From Clarkia xantiana subsp. parviflora (taxonomy: Eukaryota > Streptophyta > Magnoliopsida > Myrtales > Onagraceae): DNA of 64,000 nucleotides. Shown here in pieces: positions 48,701-61,123 of the stretch. The stretch is taken from NCBI GenBank assembly GCA_036873135.1, contig JAPTYO010000005.1:10704166-10768165 (forward strand), read 5' to 3'. Each line of letters starts with the position of its first letter. The first letter of the stretch is position 1. A program made the position numbers and the translations under genes. Under the pieces are notes generated by a model. The model saw only the letters and a list, made by a program, of their open reading frames with translations. It searched no databases and was not told the origin of the DNA.

Positions 48701-49530
48701 ATTGGTTGGAGTGATTTGAGTGTTTTAATTTAATTTATAATTAATTAAATCAGTGAATTCGGTCCAAATAAAGTTTTTTAAACTAAAAACAATTAAGTTA
48801 CCTTAATTTATTGATATACAATGTTATTTGAAAATTTTAATATTTTTTATAGAAATTAATTAATAGTAATTCATAGTTTAATTAAATTAGTTAATAGTAA
48901 TTATTATTTAAAATATTTCATAGTAGTGAATTACTCAATATTATACATCACTTTTGTAAGACTATAATAACTAATAAAACAGAAAATCAAAGTTGAGAAA
49001 TAAAAATAATTTTATATAATATTTAACTATTTTTACCATTAACCTAAAAATTAAAGTATTTATAAGTTTTATATTATATTTATGTAGTTTGCCGTAGTAC
49101 ATTTATATTAAATATATTTTATTATCTAGGTTTATAATTTCAATGTTTCAATTATTTGACTTAGTATACATATTTGAATGATAATATATATCTATCTATT
49201 ACATTACATAAATAAAAACCTGAATATTTGAAATTGTCATCATCACACAAATTAAAACCAACAGACACATCCTTTCAATTAGGTAACACTCTAAAAACTT
49301 GCCATGTCACCACCAAGACATCTAATTGGTTCATCTCCAAATATATTCCTTTTTTTTCCAAAAAAAAAATTAATTGTCATTAACTACAAATAAATATGAG
49401 AGATGAACTTGAGCTGTTAATATGAGAGATGAATTTGAAACGTTTAATTCTAATCTATTTATCTATCTATATAATATAATATATAATTTAGATACTTTAT
49501 AGGTTTTAACTTTGAATTAATATATTTACA

Positions 49531-49672
49531 TTGCTTTCGCAAGTTCGGACCGGGAGCGTTAAGATTAAAGTCCTCCCCAAGGCAGTGTCTCCAGCGGGTT
49601 TCGATCTCAGGTCGCCCACAGTAACACAACTCGCTTTACCAGTTGGTCCAACCAACCTAGCATTCTGATCGG
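49531..49672 (-). mobile_element. SINE-like tRNA-derived sequence (copy 2)
   Basis: Same structure as the copy at 48557. The A-box region reads GGTTGGACCAACTGGTAAAG and the B-box region GAGATCGAAACCCG. It lies at the same place in the second block of the direct duplication, so it was copied with it. Confidence 0.5.
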
Positions 49673-50515
49673 TTTGAGTGATTTGAGTGTTTTAATTTAA
49701 TTAATAATTAATTAAATCAGTGAATTCGGTCCAAATAAATTTATTTAAACTAAAAACAATTAAGTTACCTTAATTTATTGACATGCAATGTTATTTGAAA
49801 ATTTCAATATTTTTTTTATAGAAATTAATTAATAGTAATTCATAGTTTAATTAAATTAGTTAATATTAATTATTATTTAAAATATTTCATAGTAGTGAAT
49901 TACTCAATATTATACATCACTTTTGTAAGACTATAATAACTAATAAAACAGAAAATCAAAGTAAGAAAATTGTGTTTAGCGTTACAAATAAGTTTAAAAA
50001 ATAATTTCATTGTAATTAGATTTAAGAAATAAAAATAATTTTATATAATGTTTAAAAGATTTAACTATTTTAACCATTAACCTAAAAATCAAAGTATTTA
50101 TAAGTTTTATATTACATTTATGTAGTTTGCTGTAGTACATTTATATTAAATATAATTTATTATCTAGGTTTATAATTTCAATTATTTGACTTAGTATACA
50201 TATTTGAATGATAATATATATCTATCTATTACATTACATAAATAAAAAACTGAATATTTGAAATTGTCCTCATCACACAAATTAAAACCAACAGACACAT
50301 CATTTCAATTTCCATCGTCTCTTCTCTTTCTAAGCCTTCTATGCCTTATTTCCAACTGTGCTGTCCCTTGTAGCCAAAACAAACCGGTTGTTTGCCCATT
50401 CTGTTAATCTTATAATAAATATTTTATTTATTCTTACTAACCACACACAAGTAAAACCCTTTCTCCATAATCTCCACCCACGCCCAAATCTCTCGTATCT
50501 ATATATATAATATAA

Positions 50516-51161
50516 CTAGTTGCTGGCCCCGCGCACCGCGCGGGGTGATACTTTTCCGTATTTTACGGTATATTAAAAAACGATTAATATTTATTCTTAA
50601 TAGTTATGAGATCGTATCCAAATAACGATCCCAAAATTTCTACATATACATTGAGTTCACTTGTGTTGTACAAAATTATAGTGGTATTGTCATGTGCTTA
50701 CTGGCTGAAGAATAATTTTATAACTATGGCTAACACTACATCTAAGTTGTAAAGTTTCTTCACGTATTCTAAACTCTTTGGTTGGTTTTTTTTCCACATG
50801 TTTGAACATAGAGTTTCGAGTTTTGTTTGGTTCATCACATCATTGGTATCAACTAATTTCATAGGGAAAATGTAGTTAATCATATATAATTGGTTAGTGA
50901 GATTTATAACTTATGCATGATTTATATTACTATTTAACATATTTTCTATCACAATCAGAATATATATACACAATTATTTGGATCTTATTTTTTTACTTAT
51001 TTTATTAAATTCTCTAAATTAATTAATGTTTTGAATATTTTTGGAACATTTTGTAAAAAAGTTTTGAAAAATCAATTACAAAGATAAACACATTAGAAAC
51101 TATATGAAATAATAATAATAGTAATAATAATAATAATAATATCTCCACGAAAATATAGAAA

Positions 51162-51201
<40 letters not shown>

Positions 51202-52384
51202 AATAAATAGTTATATATACTTATTATTCATCAATTTTCTTATGTGATCGTCCCACTAATATATATATTAAATCATTTAATAATAATTGTCATTAAATCA
51301 ATTTGATTTAATGAGTATTGAACAATATCTTTTAAAATATCTATATTGTTATCCTCGTAACTCATCCTCCTAATAAACAATAATCAATTGTTGTTTTATC
51401 TCATATACTTGTTAATCTCCATAATTGGACGGATTAATAAAATACGTGACAACGAATTTCTCTCCAAATTTGACCACAAAAAAAAAAAACTTTCTAAATA
51501 ACATGATTTATATCGTTTTTCTCCTAATCTAGCCCAACTAAATCTTGAAGCCAAATCACAATTAACAACATTACTAATATCTACGCTGCCTCTTTTATAC
51601 CGTTGTATCGTATCGCCTCCCCTTTCCACCTTCAGTTTTTCAATCGCCGCCGTCGGAGGATCACGACTCCGCCTCAAATTCAATCTTCTCATTTAACCTA
51701 ACAACCACCATTATTGTAGCCTCGCCCCAAGCTCGATAACAGAGTCATACTAACTATTGTTCTTGGTTGATGCCGTGAAAACGCATAATCATCTATACCT
51801 TAAAGATTTGGCCACAACAATCTCCATGATTATCTATTCCGGAATCGGATTTTGGTTGCCATCGATATACATAGTCATCGGATGAAGTTGCTGATCTGGC
51901 CGCGTGAAGGTGCCACATCGTGATTGTTATGGGTTGTCACTCTCATGTATGTGGAGAACACCAAATCAGGGGAATTTATATTGCTTTTGAATGTGATATC
52001 TGTACCTGAATTAAATCTTATGAAATAACGAAAGCTCTGTATTAAATCATCGGAAACCCTTCATGTTTAAAATAACGTTTCTAGTTCTCTAATAATGTTT
52101 TATAAATTTTCTGCTGAATTGGAATTTAAGAAGGTTTTAATTGCTAAAATTTACTTCTCATCCGTTTAAAATGATATTAATTTCTGTGTTATGAGAGTTT
52201 TTTTTTTTTTTTTAATTTTAGGGTTAAATTTCAAAGTTAATGTGTCACTCTTTTATTGGTCCATATAATGCTGATGTGGATAGAAAGTATGTGAGGTGAC
52301 ACGCAAGGGGAGCACGAAATCGGCTGATGTGGCATTCATAATATTTAACAACCCTCTCTCCTGTTACTTTATTATATATATAGA
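50516..52384 (-). mobile_element. Helitron-like element D, minus strand
   Basis: CTAG at 50516-50519 and hairpin CCCCGCGCACCGCGCGGGG (50527-50545) mark the minus-strand 3' end. The 5' end, on the minus strand TCTATATATATAATAAAGTA, is at about 52384. Length is about 1.87 kb. A minus-strand frame (51396-51692) near the 5' side was not recognised. An (AT)n tract lies at about 51170-51198. Confidence 0.7.
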
Positions 52385-53856
52385 TATAGATTTAGAAACA
52401 TGCTTAATTATTAATTAACTTGCCTAAAAATTTGTCATGTCAACTATTTATTTTCTAATTGGTACGTGATTTTCACGCATTCATCTTCAACTCTTAATGG
52501 CGTTTCCTTATCTGTTATAATTATTTTTTTGGTAATAATCTTCTGTTATAATTGAATCATTTAATTAGAGTTACAATTTGGCCAAAAATATAGAGTTACG
52601 AAAACCCTACAGCCGCTCTTGCAAATTATAGTGAAGATCTCTATTCTCTAATTCCAATTCCATAATAGAGGAATTTGAAGCGCACACCGTGGACTGAGGA
52701 GGCTGGGTCGTTTCGCTCTTCGGTACCGCAGTTTCTACAGAGCTGCAATTTCAAGTTATTCAAAATCAAGAGATAAAAACTGGATAGCAAGGTACATAGA
52801 GCAACCGAATGAAGCCCTCAGTCTCTGTCAGTCTGTCTGCAGCCTAGACGCCGGGATGTTCGCCCATTCGTCGTCTGTCACCGCGCCTGCTCCGCCCACT
52901 TTTATCGATGTTGTATTCTCCGCTCAGCATAGAGGTAAACTCATTTCCCTGCTTGCAAATGGACTCAAATCCCGTTCCAAAATTGAAACTTTGGCTTCAT
53001 TTTTATAAATTTATGTCAAATTGATGATCCTGGAGTTGCTTTCTATATGTGTTTGGTGAAATTTGTTAGCTTTAGTTGATTTTGGTTTTTCATCTCATTC
53101 TGGGATTGCAGATAGATACCATGCTTGATCAGGACAGTTTAAGCTGCTTGATGAAACGAACCTCCATACTAATGGTAACTGATTAATAGTATGTTGAATT
53201 ATCTGTATTCTAATGGTAACTGATTAATTGTATGTTGAATTATCTGTATTTTTACTTCTGTAAGACAATTGGAGGTTTTTGTGCTACAGAGATTGGGTTC
53301 TGATAAAGCCATAAAGGCAGGGAACTAATCTTTCGGGGTACAATGAGGAAATCTACTATCTTTATGCAAAAAATGTCAATTTAATCACATTTTGTGAGAT
53401 TTAAATATGAAAAATAGGATCATATATTCATATTTGAATTATTACTTGGTTATTATTTATATGACTGAAGCTATTTATTTGTTAAAATTGATGATAATTA
53501 ATTATGTCTTATTCATGTTCGTTGCATAATTCAGGGCACCTCCACATATTTGTATTAATTATATTTTGTTTGCAATCATTATTGTATACTAGGTGCTGAC
53601 CCGCGCTACGCGCGGGGCGACATGCTAAAATATACACGTTTACATATGTATATAGATATTGAAATTATATGATAATTACATGTATTTCATATAAACATTA
53701 CCCAATTTACATGAGGAAATAGATCATAGAAAACAATAAATGTAATGTAAGAAAATGAAATATATGTATTTTAAAGCCTCAAGTCCTCCAAAAAGAAAGA
53801 GAAAGTAATACTTTGGTTCATTCTCCCAAATTTCCTCTAAACATACACATGTTAAT

Positions 53857-54035
53857 GAGAAATTCTTCTATGCAGCAGTCCCAACATGTGTCAATTAGGT
53901 GGTGGCACTCCACCCAATCATTTTCTGCCACATGGCAAAGAGTAGCACTTCATTGGACACATGGCAGAAAATGATTGGGTGGAGTGCCACCACCTAATTG
54001 CCACCTGTTGGGACTGCTGCATAGAAGAATTTCTC
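53857..54035. mobile_element. Mutator-like MITE with perfect 9-bp target duplication
   Basis: The element is 179 bp and almost wholly inverted: GAGAAATTCTTCTATGCAGC... on the left pairs with the complement of the right end over about 78 bp per arm. CATGTTAAT is present at 53848-53856 and 54036-54044. A 9-bp duplication with long inverted repeats is typical of Mutator-like elements. Confidence 0.88.
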
Positions 54036-55087
54036 CATGTTAATGGTCCTCCAAGGCTAGCCTCAAGTTCCTTCAACATCACATTGCCAATGGACTTCCA
54101 AGTCCTAGCAGTATATATATGTCAGTCAATAATATCATTTACGTATGTACTAATTTTTAACATCTTAATAAGAAAATCTCTCGCATAATCAAAGGGAAAA
54201 TCATGGTCTTGCAATGCTAATTAACTCCAGAGAAACACGTACCTGCAATCATCTGCGTTGTTGGTCGGTGAGTGGAAGCAATTGCTTGTGCTTCTGAGTG
54301 TCGGAGATGGACGGTTTATTAACCATGTGCGGGATACGCTTCCTCTGATGATCAGAAGCTTCCTCGATTTGCTTACCGATCTTAAGCAAAATATCAATCT
54401 TGGAAAGTTGAAACCAATGACATTGCTTGAAAATGGCTGGATTATACCATTTCCAAAATTTTATTAGTAGGTAAATGTTATAAATTCCGACATTGAAGTC
54501 TGAGAAGTGCCGACTTCTGAGTCTCTATGAAACTGCTCAAAAAGTTGATATAATTTACACCTTGTGCCACTGTCTCTAAGTCGGTTGTTCTCGGAACTTA
54601 ATATTCGGAACCTATATCAAAGCCCTTATTAGTAAGACACCAAAAACATCAAATATCAGGGTGCTCAACAGCAAAATCACTTCAGAAAGTTCTGCAACAG
54701 CAAGCATGTAAAAGAAGATTAATTCCAATCAGTAATTTCAATAAAGCCCGGTCAAGAGAAGAACGGAACCCAATTACAGACAGAATTGCATAGCATCCGA
54801 CCAGTTAAAACACTACATAATGATCATCCACCACCATTAAACAGCAGGAGACAGAGATAAAGACTTACTGAATGCGAAATGAAAGCATAATCATCATTGT
54901 GGTCACATGATAATTTTCAGCTATAGAATTATCTGCAAATTGGAGCAAGAAAACTAACAAACCGAAAATTATTGGTTTTCATTTGTTTATCAAAGAAAAC
55001 TGACAAACCCTAAATCATAAATGAAGACATGCATAACTTTCTCCTGCAATGTAGGATTCGCAGTGATTGTCTTGAGGATATTTTCAA

Positions 55088-55715
55088 ACCAGTGCAGTTG
55101 TTATTCTGCAGGAACCTATGAAACGGTACATCATTTACATTTTTCTCTTTAATATAGAACTATGATGGTCATTGTTGTAAAATAAATCTTATAGTGCAGT
55201 CAGATTCATCAACCATGCAACTGAGCTAAGAAGATCCTCTGTGAACTAATTATATGGCAGATACCTGAAGCAGAACATTTAAGCTATTCAGATGAAAATG
55301 AACTTCACATTCGTTGACTCAAGCTGAAGTCTGAAGCTTATAGTTCTTGAAGATTCTGCAATCCATTGAAGTCGATTCTAAGGGATCCAGATACGAAATT
55401 GTGGCTCACGTTCCTACAACGATTTGAAATGAGATTTTCCAGATGAAAAAATTGATTCTACGTTGATAATGGGTAAAAAAATGAGCGAAGAAACTTACAG
55501 ATGCCTTACATTTGTCAAGCCAACAATTGAGTCGGGAAGATTCTGGTTCGGCTGGTTGGACGAAAAACCTGTGCCATTAACAAAGACGTCACTCATATGC
55601 GCTCGACCAAACAAACATCTCTGAGTCACTCTCATAGAAATTAAAATAGTTGTTCTTACAAATGAGTGGCATTTGGTGGCAAATTGTACGGAATGTTACC
55701 CGAAATGCTATTGGT
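55088..55715 (-). pseudogene. LRR exon fragments resembling a STRUBBELIG-family receptor kinase
   Basis: Four short exon-like pieces occur in order on the minus strand. 55660-55715 encodes NSISGNIPYNLPPNATHL. 55500-55569 encodes NQNLPDSIVGLTNVRHL. 55341-55413 encodes NVSHNFVSGSLRIDFNGLQN. 55088-55112 encodes FLQNNNCTG. Splice-like GT and AG words border several of them. The wording NLPPNAT followed by single-LRR exons and a FLQNN-x-TG repeat is the pattern of the STRUBBELIG receptor family (LRR V). There is no kinase, and the pieces do not clearly join in one frame, so this is a captured, decayed fragment. It lies inside Helitron-like element E and on its sense strand, as expected of Helitron gene capture. 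Another LRR family with the same exon pattern is the alternative. Confidence 0.6.
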
Positions 55716-58700
55716 AAAACTGAATAAGAAACTCGTATATTTCATCTCAACTGCAAGGCTTTCTCTATTCTCCAGTTCCTGTAAAAACTCCATGCACCTT
55801 CCAATAATCACAAAGCTCACATAATAACTACATGCCAATTATTAATCAGCATGTTCAAGCCCAGCCGATCTATTACGGTTTCACTTTCTTGCGTTAGGTA
55901 CTGGTAGCTAGCTCTTTTGTGTCAATCACAGATACAATTCTCTTTGGTAATATCACAAATCTACTCTGAGTAAGAAGACATGGTGGACGAACACATGACA
56001 GGCGACAGTGGTGACGGGTGTCGTGTGTACTACATTTGATATAAAGTTCAACATAATCTCGACCTAGTCATCCAATTGTTTTTTTTATCTTCCCTGGGAA
56101 AAGAAGAAGAATATGAATTATACATAACATAAAACCATGATCCATATTTAACAGAGACATGCTTACATAAGCAGAAACTGATGATGATCTAGTCGGATTA
56201 AGAGCTCCAAGTCGTCAACCTATCAATCATGCATTTCAATATCAACAGTCAAAGATATTAAATTCATGGCTATTCAGACTTCTAGTTGCATGTCCTACGG
56301 TTCCCTCAATATTTAAAAGGGGTTTAGACATTTGAATCCAATTAAGGATACATATTAATTTCCACATGAAGGCTATACAACCCCCTATCAGTTTTCCCTT
56401 GCAGAGAGAGAAAAATTCAACAGAAAAAGAACACATATAGAAATTAAGAAGAAAGACGGTGCTACCTTCTTCTGTACGACAATAGAGCAAATATTTTCAA
56501 CATTTGTAAGTATTCGGTGTCTTGATGGACCAACATCAAGCAAAAACTCCAAAGCTTCCTACTCAAAAAAATTACCGATTCATCATCTAGGAACCCGGTT
56601 TATAAGCTATAAACAGTTTCTTAATCATTGCTCATCAATACTCAGACTCCTGACTACATTAATCAAGTGAAGAAATAAAAAAACACATATAGGGTAAGAC
56701 TTTCAATACATAAATTGGATTTTGAACCTAAATTAGCATACATGATAGTTTGAACTGCAGCAATTAGAGGACCCCGAATTGAGGAATTAGTAACCTTATG
56801 TCTACTATGTTATTGGGATAGTCTTCTATCACTTTGAAATTCGGAATGCCTCTCTACTTTTGCAACATAGAAGAAATTGTTGACAGCGTATGATGTTTGG
56901 ACCATAAGTACATTAATCAAATAGTAACACGAATTAGCAACACAAACAATTTATAGCAGGATTAACCACCCAAATTGAGAAATTGATGCTGAGGGTCCTC
57001 AAATTTGGCGATGTGATGCATTCCTGGATTACTGTCGCGGTGCGTTCCTGGTTCTGAAGCGCCTCTTCGATCCGACTGATGTTAGTCAGTGTGAAGATGA
57101 AGAGAGCTCTTCAATTTGCGTCTGACGAAGAAGTGGAAGAGCCAGGTAGCGTGAAAATTGACTTTATATGAGGAAGAAACTGAAGTGAGGAAGAAGAGGA
57201 AGAGCTTGAAGCAGACAGACGTAATGGGCGGAAGATTAGAAGACGGAACTGTTTCGGGCGGAATAATCGACGCTTCTCAACACTGAAAGGGCACGCAATG
57301 GATTTTGAGTTAGGGTTTCATCATTCAATTGAATTGAATGAGTTGTTCAGTTGAAAATTTTAAGATTCAAAACAGATTGGAGATGAAAGGACATGGAAGA
57401 GGGAGAGGAGGGGAGGAGACTGAGGCGGCAAGGGGTGTGATGATGGAGGAGAGAGTCCACAGCGTTAGGTTGATGTTAGGGTTTTCATTCGTATTTAGTA
57501 AGCTGACGTGTGAAGCTCAGATTGATTCTCCATCCGTGACCATCAGTATTAGGTAAAACATGGCCAAAGCGGTGTCGTTTGTGGATGTGTAGAGACGAAA
57601 GCGATGTCGTTCTTGATGCCGCTGTACACTGCGATGCCGTAGTGGAGAGCGTGAGATGCCGTTTTTGGATATTTCCTAAAGAACTTCTCTATCTTTCCAT
57701 AGGTGAGGTAAGGAGAGCAATTAATATTGACATACGTGTCAAGCTATTAATTAAGTGGAGAAAACCAGCTTTAGTATATAGATACATAGCTTAGACACGT
57801 GGCAGCTTCTAATATATGTTAATCTAGGATTAGTATAATATATAGATAGATATATAGATAGATTTGGCAAAGTGGTATTAGCTCACGATGGTGTTTCTCT
57901 TCTTCTGCATTATTGAAGTGTATCTGCTAATTCAAGTCGAGCCGATAATCTCTTCTCAATCTGGTAAGCCTTTTCTCTTCCAACGTCTTTTTTTGGTACA
58001 GTTCTATGCTTTTCACTATTTCATGTAGTTTAACTTTCATGATGGATGCTTAGGGCATCGAACAGACAAATTTGCCAAACTTAAGCTCACATCTAATAAA
58101 ACAGAAACAATCAATCAAATAGGAGCTAAATGTGGAGCTAAATGTCATCGGAGTCCCCATCAATTTGGTATGCTGTAGCATTTCTTAAATGGTTTCACTA
58201 TTTGTTGTTTTTTCTTTTTTCGGCTGACAGATTGTCTCTCTTTTCTGAGGGATCCATTTTCTGAGGGTGTTGAACCTGATTTGTTGAGTTCTTCTCTATC
58301 TTCACGTGGGTAATATCGAGTTTCTATTAATAATGAAGGTTTAGTACTGAAAGATCTAATTTTTGGATTAACCTGTTCATAGATTGAGTATAAATCTACA
58401 TGGACTTCGACAGCCAACAATAGAGATAAATACTACAAAGGGGAGAAATAGGCCAATAAGCCCCAACTTAATGTAGTTGAGACGGGCGACGAAGGGGCAA
58501 ACATGTGGTCGTCTCGGCTTGGTACATCATACATTAAAACATTCAGTAGAAGACACGAGTTTTTGTTTGGTGATTGTCACCAGAAACATGATTAGTTACT
58601 GATGATAAAGGGTGTTATTTACTGGTGCACTTTTATTGGTAGAAGTCTTTAATAATTGCAGTAAATAGGACACTGATGCAACAGTTCAACTAGATGAAAA

Positions 58701-59262
58701 TGAAACAGGGTTTGTAGAGTCTCAGCAGAGAAGAGTACTTTATTAAATCATCTCTTTTGCACCGAGATGATGATTCTGTTACATTCTCAAATTGGCAAAA
58801 ACACTGCAAAATTTTGGCTGGGGAACTGAGGTACCATTAAAATCATTGCTTCGATTTTTGGTAGAACCATTGAAGGACGATGGTCTCTATACATTTTTTA
58901 TTTTTGAACCAATGAATAGTGAATACTGTCTCCATAATGAAGGAAATTTCATTATACAATTTTGTATTTTTTTAGCTGATTAAGTTATTCGACAACATAC
59001 TGTCTCCATAATAAAGATAAATTTTAATCGTCTTTATCCTTAATTTTTACAAATACCGTCTCTGTAATAATGTAAAATTAAAAATTAATAATAATACATA
59101 CAAAATACTATGTAACATTTAAAAATCATCCATCTAATAATAATACATTACATAATCGCTAACTATCTATATTATGCTTTCAAGTATTTAAATATACTTT
59201 GTTTGTAAAACAATTAAAATAAAAATATCGAACCCCCGCGCATTGCGTGGGCAAATATCTAG

Positions 59263-60431
59263 TTATATTTAAATATGAAATAACATATTTTTATTTTGTA
59301 CGAGAAATTAGTTTATTAGGCCAAAAAGAGATATATATTAGTTATGATAAATTGTTGAGTTGTAATCCTGTGTTAACCGGTTTATTTATTTAGTGTGTAA
59401 CAATGACGTGTCTTCCATTTATTAGTTGGTCTATACGCTGAGGTGGCGGACTGAGTCCATCTAATAATTTCTCTATATTTACGTTCAAAACCTATATTCT
59501 TATATTTTACTTTCCAAAACTGCCACTCATATATACATTTTACATTCTACTTTCCAAAACATTTATTTAAGTTTTTTTTTTTGGTAAACCATTTATTTAG
59601 GTTTCACTCCGTCTATTATATTTTATTTTGTATATATTAGTTATAATAAGATAAAATAACTACTCACTCTATTAAATAATTTTTCGAATACAAAAAAAAA
59701 AAGTTAACTAGTATTATTATCAACCATAAAATAGAAAATATCTCATTTATTTTTATTATATACAAAAAAAAATCATTTATATTAGTAAAACATTTTATTA
59801 TTATAAGAAAAATATAATAGTTAATAAACATATTTTTTAACAACCATACCATCATATAAACTAAATTAGTCTAAAAATCAAACATGTATCAATATTCAGT
59901 ATATATACATCATACATGCATGTATGTTACTAGTTCAATCCTTGTCCAAAAAAAAGGGAGAGAGCTTCACGACTATAGTATTATATAATTTTAAATTATA
60001 TACATATATTTGTTTCATTTAATTTATTCTTTCAGTTTCTAATATCATAATCAAAGAGTTATAAATTTTTATACGCCACTCTGATTTTAAGAATTTTTTA
60101 ATATAATATAATAGTATATTATATTTCTAACTCACATATACTACTACTTCAATAAATTAATTATTAATATAAAATGCACATATTTTTTTAATATAATAAT
60201 TAATCTAAAAATAAATTTATGTGAAAAGCGCAATTCATTACTATTTTACAAACATTTATCTTAATAAAGTTATGCGCATAACACGATTAAGAGGAAAAAC
60301 AGAGTTTGTAAAATAAACTAAAATTGAATCTATTCCTCGAAGTAAATAAAAATTTATACATGATAAATTTAAAATAAAACGGACCGAAGATTATGTTGTT
60401 TTTTTATTAATTAAGAAATTATTTGAAATAT

Positions 60432-60479
<48 letters not shown>

Positions 60480-60948
60480 TGGACTTTTAATTGATTTTTA
60501 GAGATTATAAAGCTACAGTGAATAAAATTATTAATCATTGGCCAAAAAAATTAAATTATTAACAGAAAAAAAATTGGCTCAAGTTATTATTTTCTTGGCC
60601 TGATGGAAGAAGATTACTCTTGTTGTTGTTGGCTTGTAGTGGGACGGTGACTTTTCAAGTTAAGCAAAAAACTCTGTTACAGTTTACAGTTTAGTTCAAT
60701 TAACGAGGGTAGAATAGGAAAGCAACATAGAAAATTTAAATAAAGTAAAAACGGAAACTGATAATTTTAATTACACAGTATAAATGACTTTCAGTATAAA
60801 TTTCACTGAAAATTTCTTAGGTTAAATCATTTTCCTAATTGTAAAGGTAAAACCCACCAACTAATTAATATATAGAGGGCTGCGTTTGTTAATTAATTAA
60901 TTGATGAATAAGAAAGAATGCATGGATGCATTGGGATAATAAAGCTAC
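59263..60948. other. AT-rich intergenic DNA
   Basis: No gene was recognised. A long (AT)n tract lies at about 60439-60472. The last part should correspond to an intron of the channel gene fragment that starts at 60949 on the minus strand. Confidence 0.4.
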
Positions 60949-61123
60949 CTTAATTGGAGCCACATATGGAAGACATGCAGAGCATCAAGAGAGGTGCGAA
61001 GAATGGTGATGATGGCTGCATATCCACCGTCCATGTATAGGCAGTTAGGTGACCCACCACCTCCTCCCCCGATCGACACCACGTAGAAGAAGAGAGGGTC
61101 CACCGCCAGAGCCATGCCATGCC
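60949..61123 (-). pseudogene. Exon fragment of a cyclic nucleotide-gated channel (CNGC2/CNGC4-like)
   Basis: Read from 61123 leftwards the minus strand encodes about 55 residues without a stop: MALAVDPLFFYVVSIGG, a Gly run, SPNCLYMDGGYAAIITILRT and SLDALHVFHMWLQLR. It ends at a good splice donor (AAG|GTAGCT, GT at 60947-60948). The wording (ALAVDPLFFY...CLYMDG...LRT..DA.H..H.WLQ.R) is that of the S1-S2 region of plant CNGC channels, closest in memory to the CNGC2/CNGC4 group, which conduct calcium at the plasma membrane. The following exon (usually starting AYVSRES) was not found to the left, and on the right the frame ends at the border of the CRR7 duplication. It is therefore a fragment cut at the breakpoint. 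Confidence 0.75.

Larger units (their letters stand above)
48461..50310. repeat. Direct duplication of about 830 bp with a Helitron-end fragment between
   Basis: 48461-49280 and 49476-50310 align along their whole length, from ATAATATATAATTTAGATAC to CAACAGACACATC. Both contain a SINE-like core and the same AT-rich tail. The 195 bp between carries AGGTAACACTCTAAAAACTTG, the same Helitron-5'-type piece found at 43516 and 43872. Confidence 0.85.
53589..57850 (-). mobile_element. Helitron-like element E, minus strand, with captured gene pieces
   Basis: CTAG at 53589-53592 and hairpin CCCGCGC-TAC-GCGCGGG (53600-53617) mark the 3' end. The 5' end is in the ATAGATAGA run at about 57850, on the minus strand TCTATCTATATATTATAC. 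Length is about 4.3 kb. It contains a Mutator-like MITE (53857-54035) and LRR exon fragments on its own sense strand (55088-55715). No Rep/helicase was seen. Confidence 0.7.
50498..59262 (+). mobile_element. Helitron-like element F, plus strand, carrying two nested Helitrons
   Basis: The 3' end is at 59262: hairpin CCCCGCGCATTGCGTGGG (59234-59251) and CTAG (59259-59262) followed by T. The sequence just before it is homologous to the end of element A. The proposed 5' end is A|TCTATATATATAATATAA at 50498. It is interrupted after 18 bases by element D, resumes at 52385 with TATAGATTTAGAAACATGC..., which is like the start of A, is interrupted again by element E at 53589, and resumes at 57851. Without the insertions it would be about 2.6 kb. 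The reconstruction is an inference from the termini. Confidence 0.55.
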
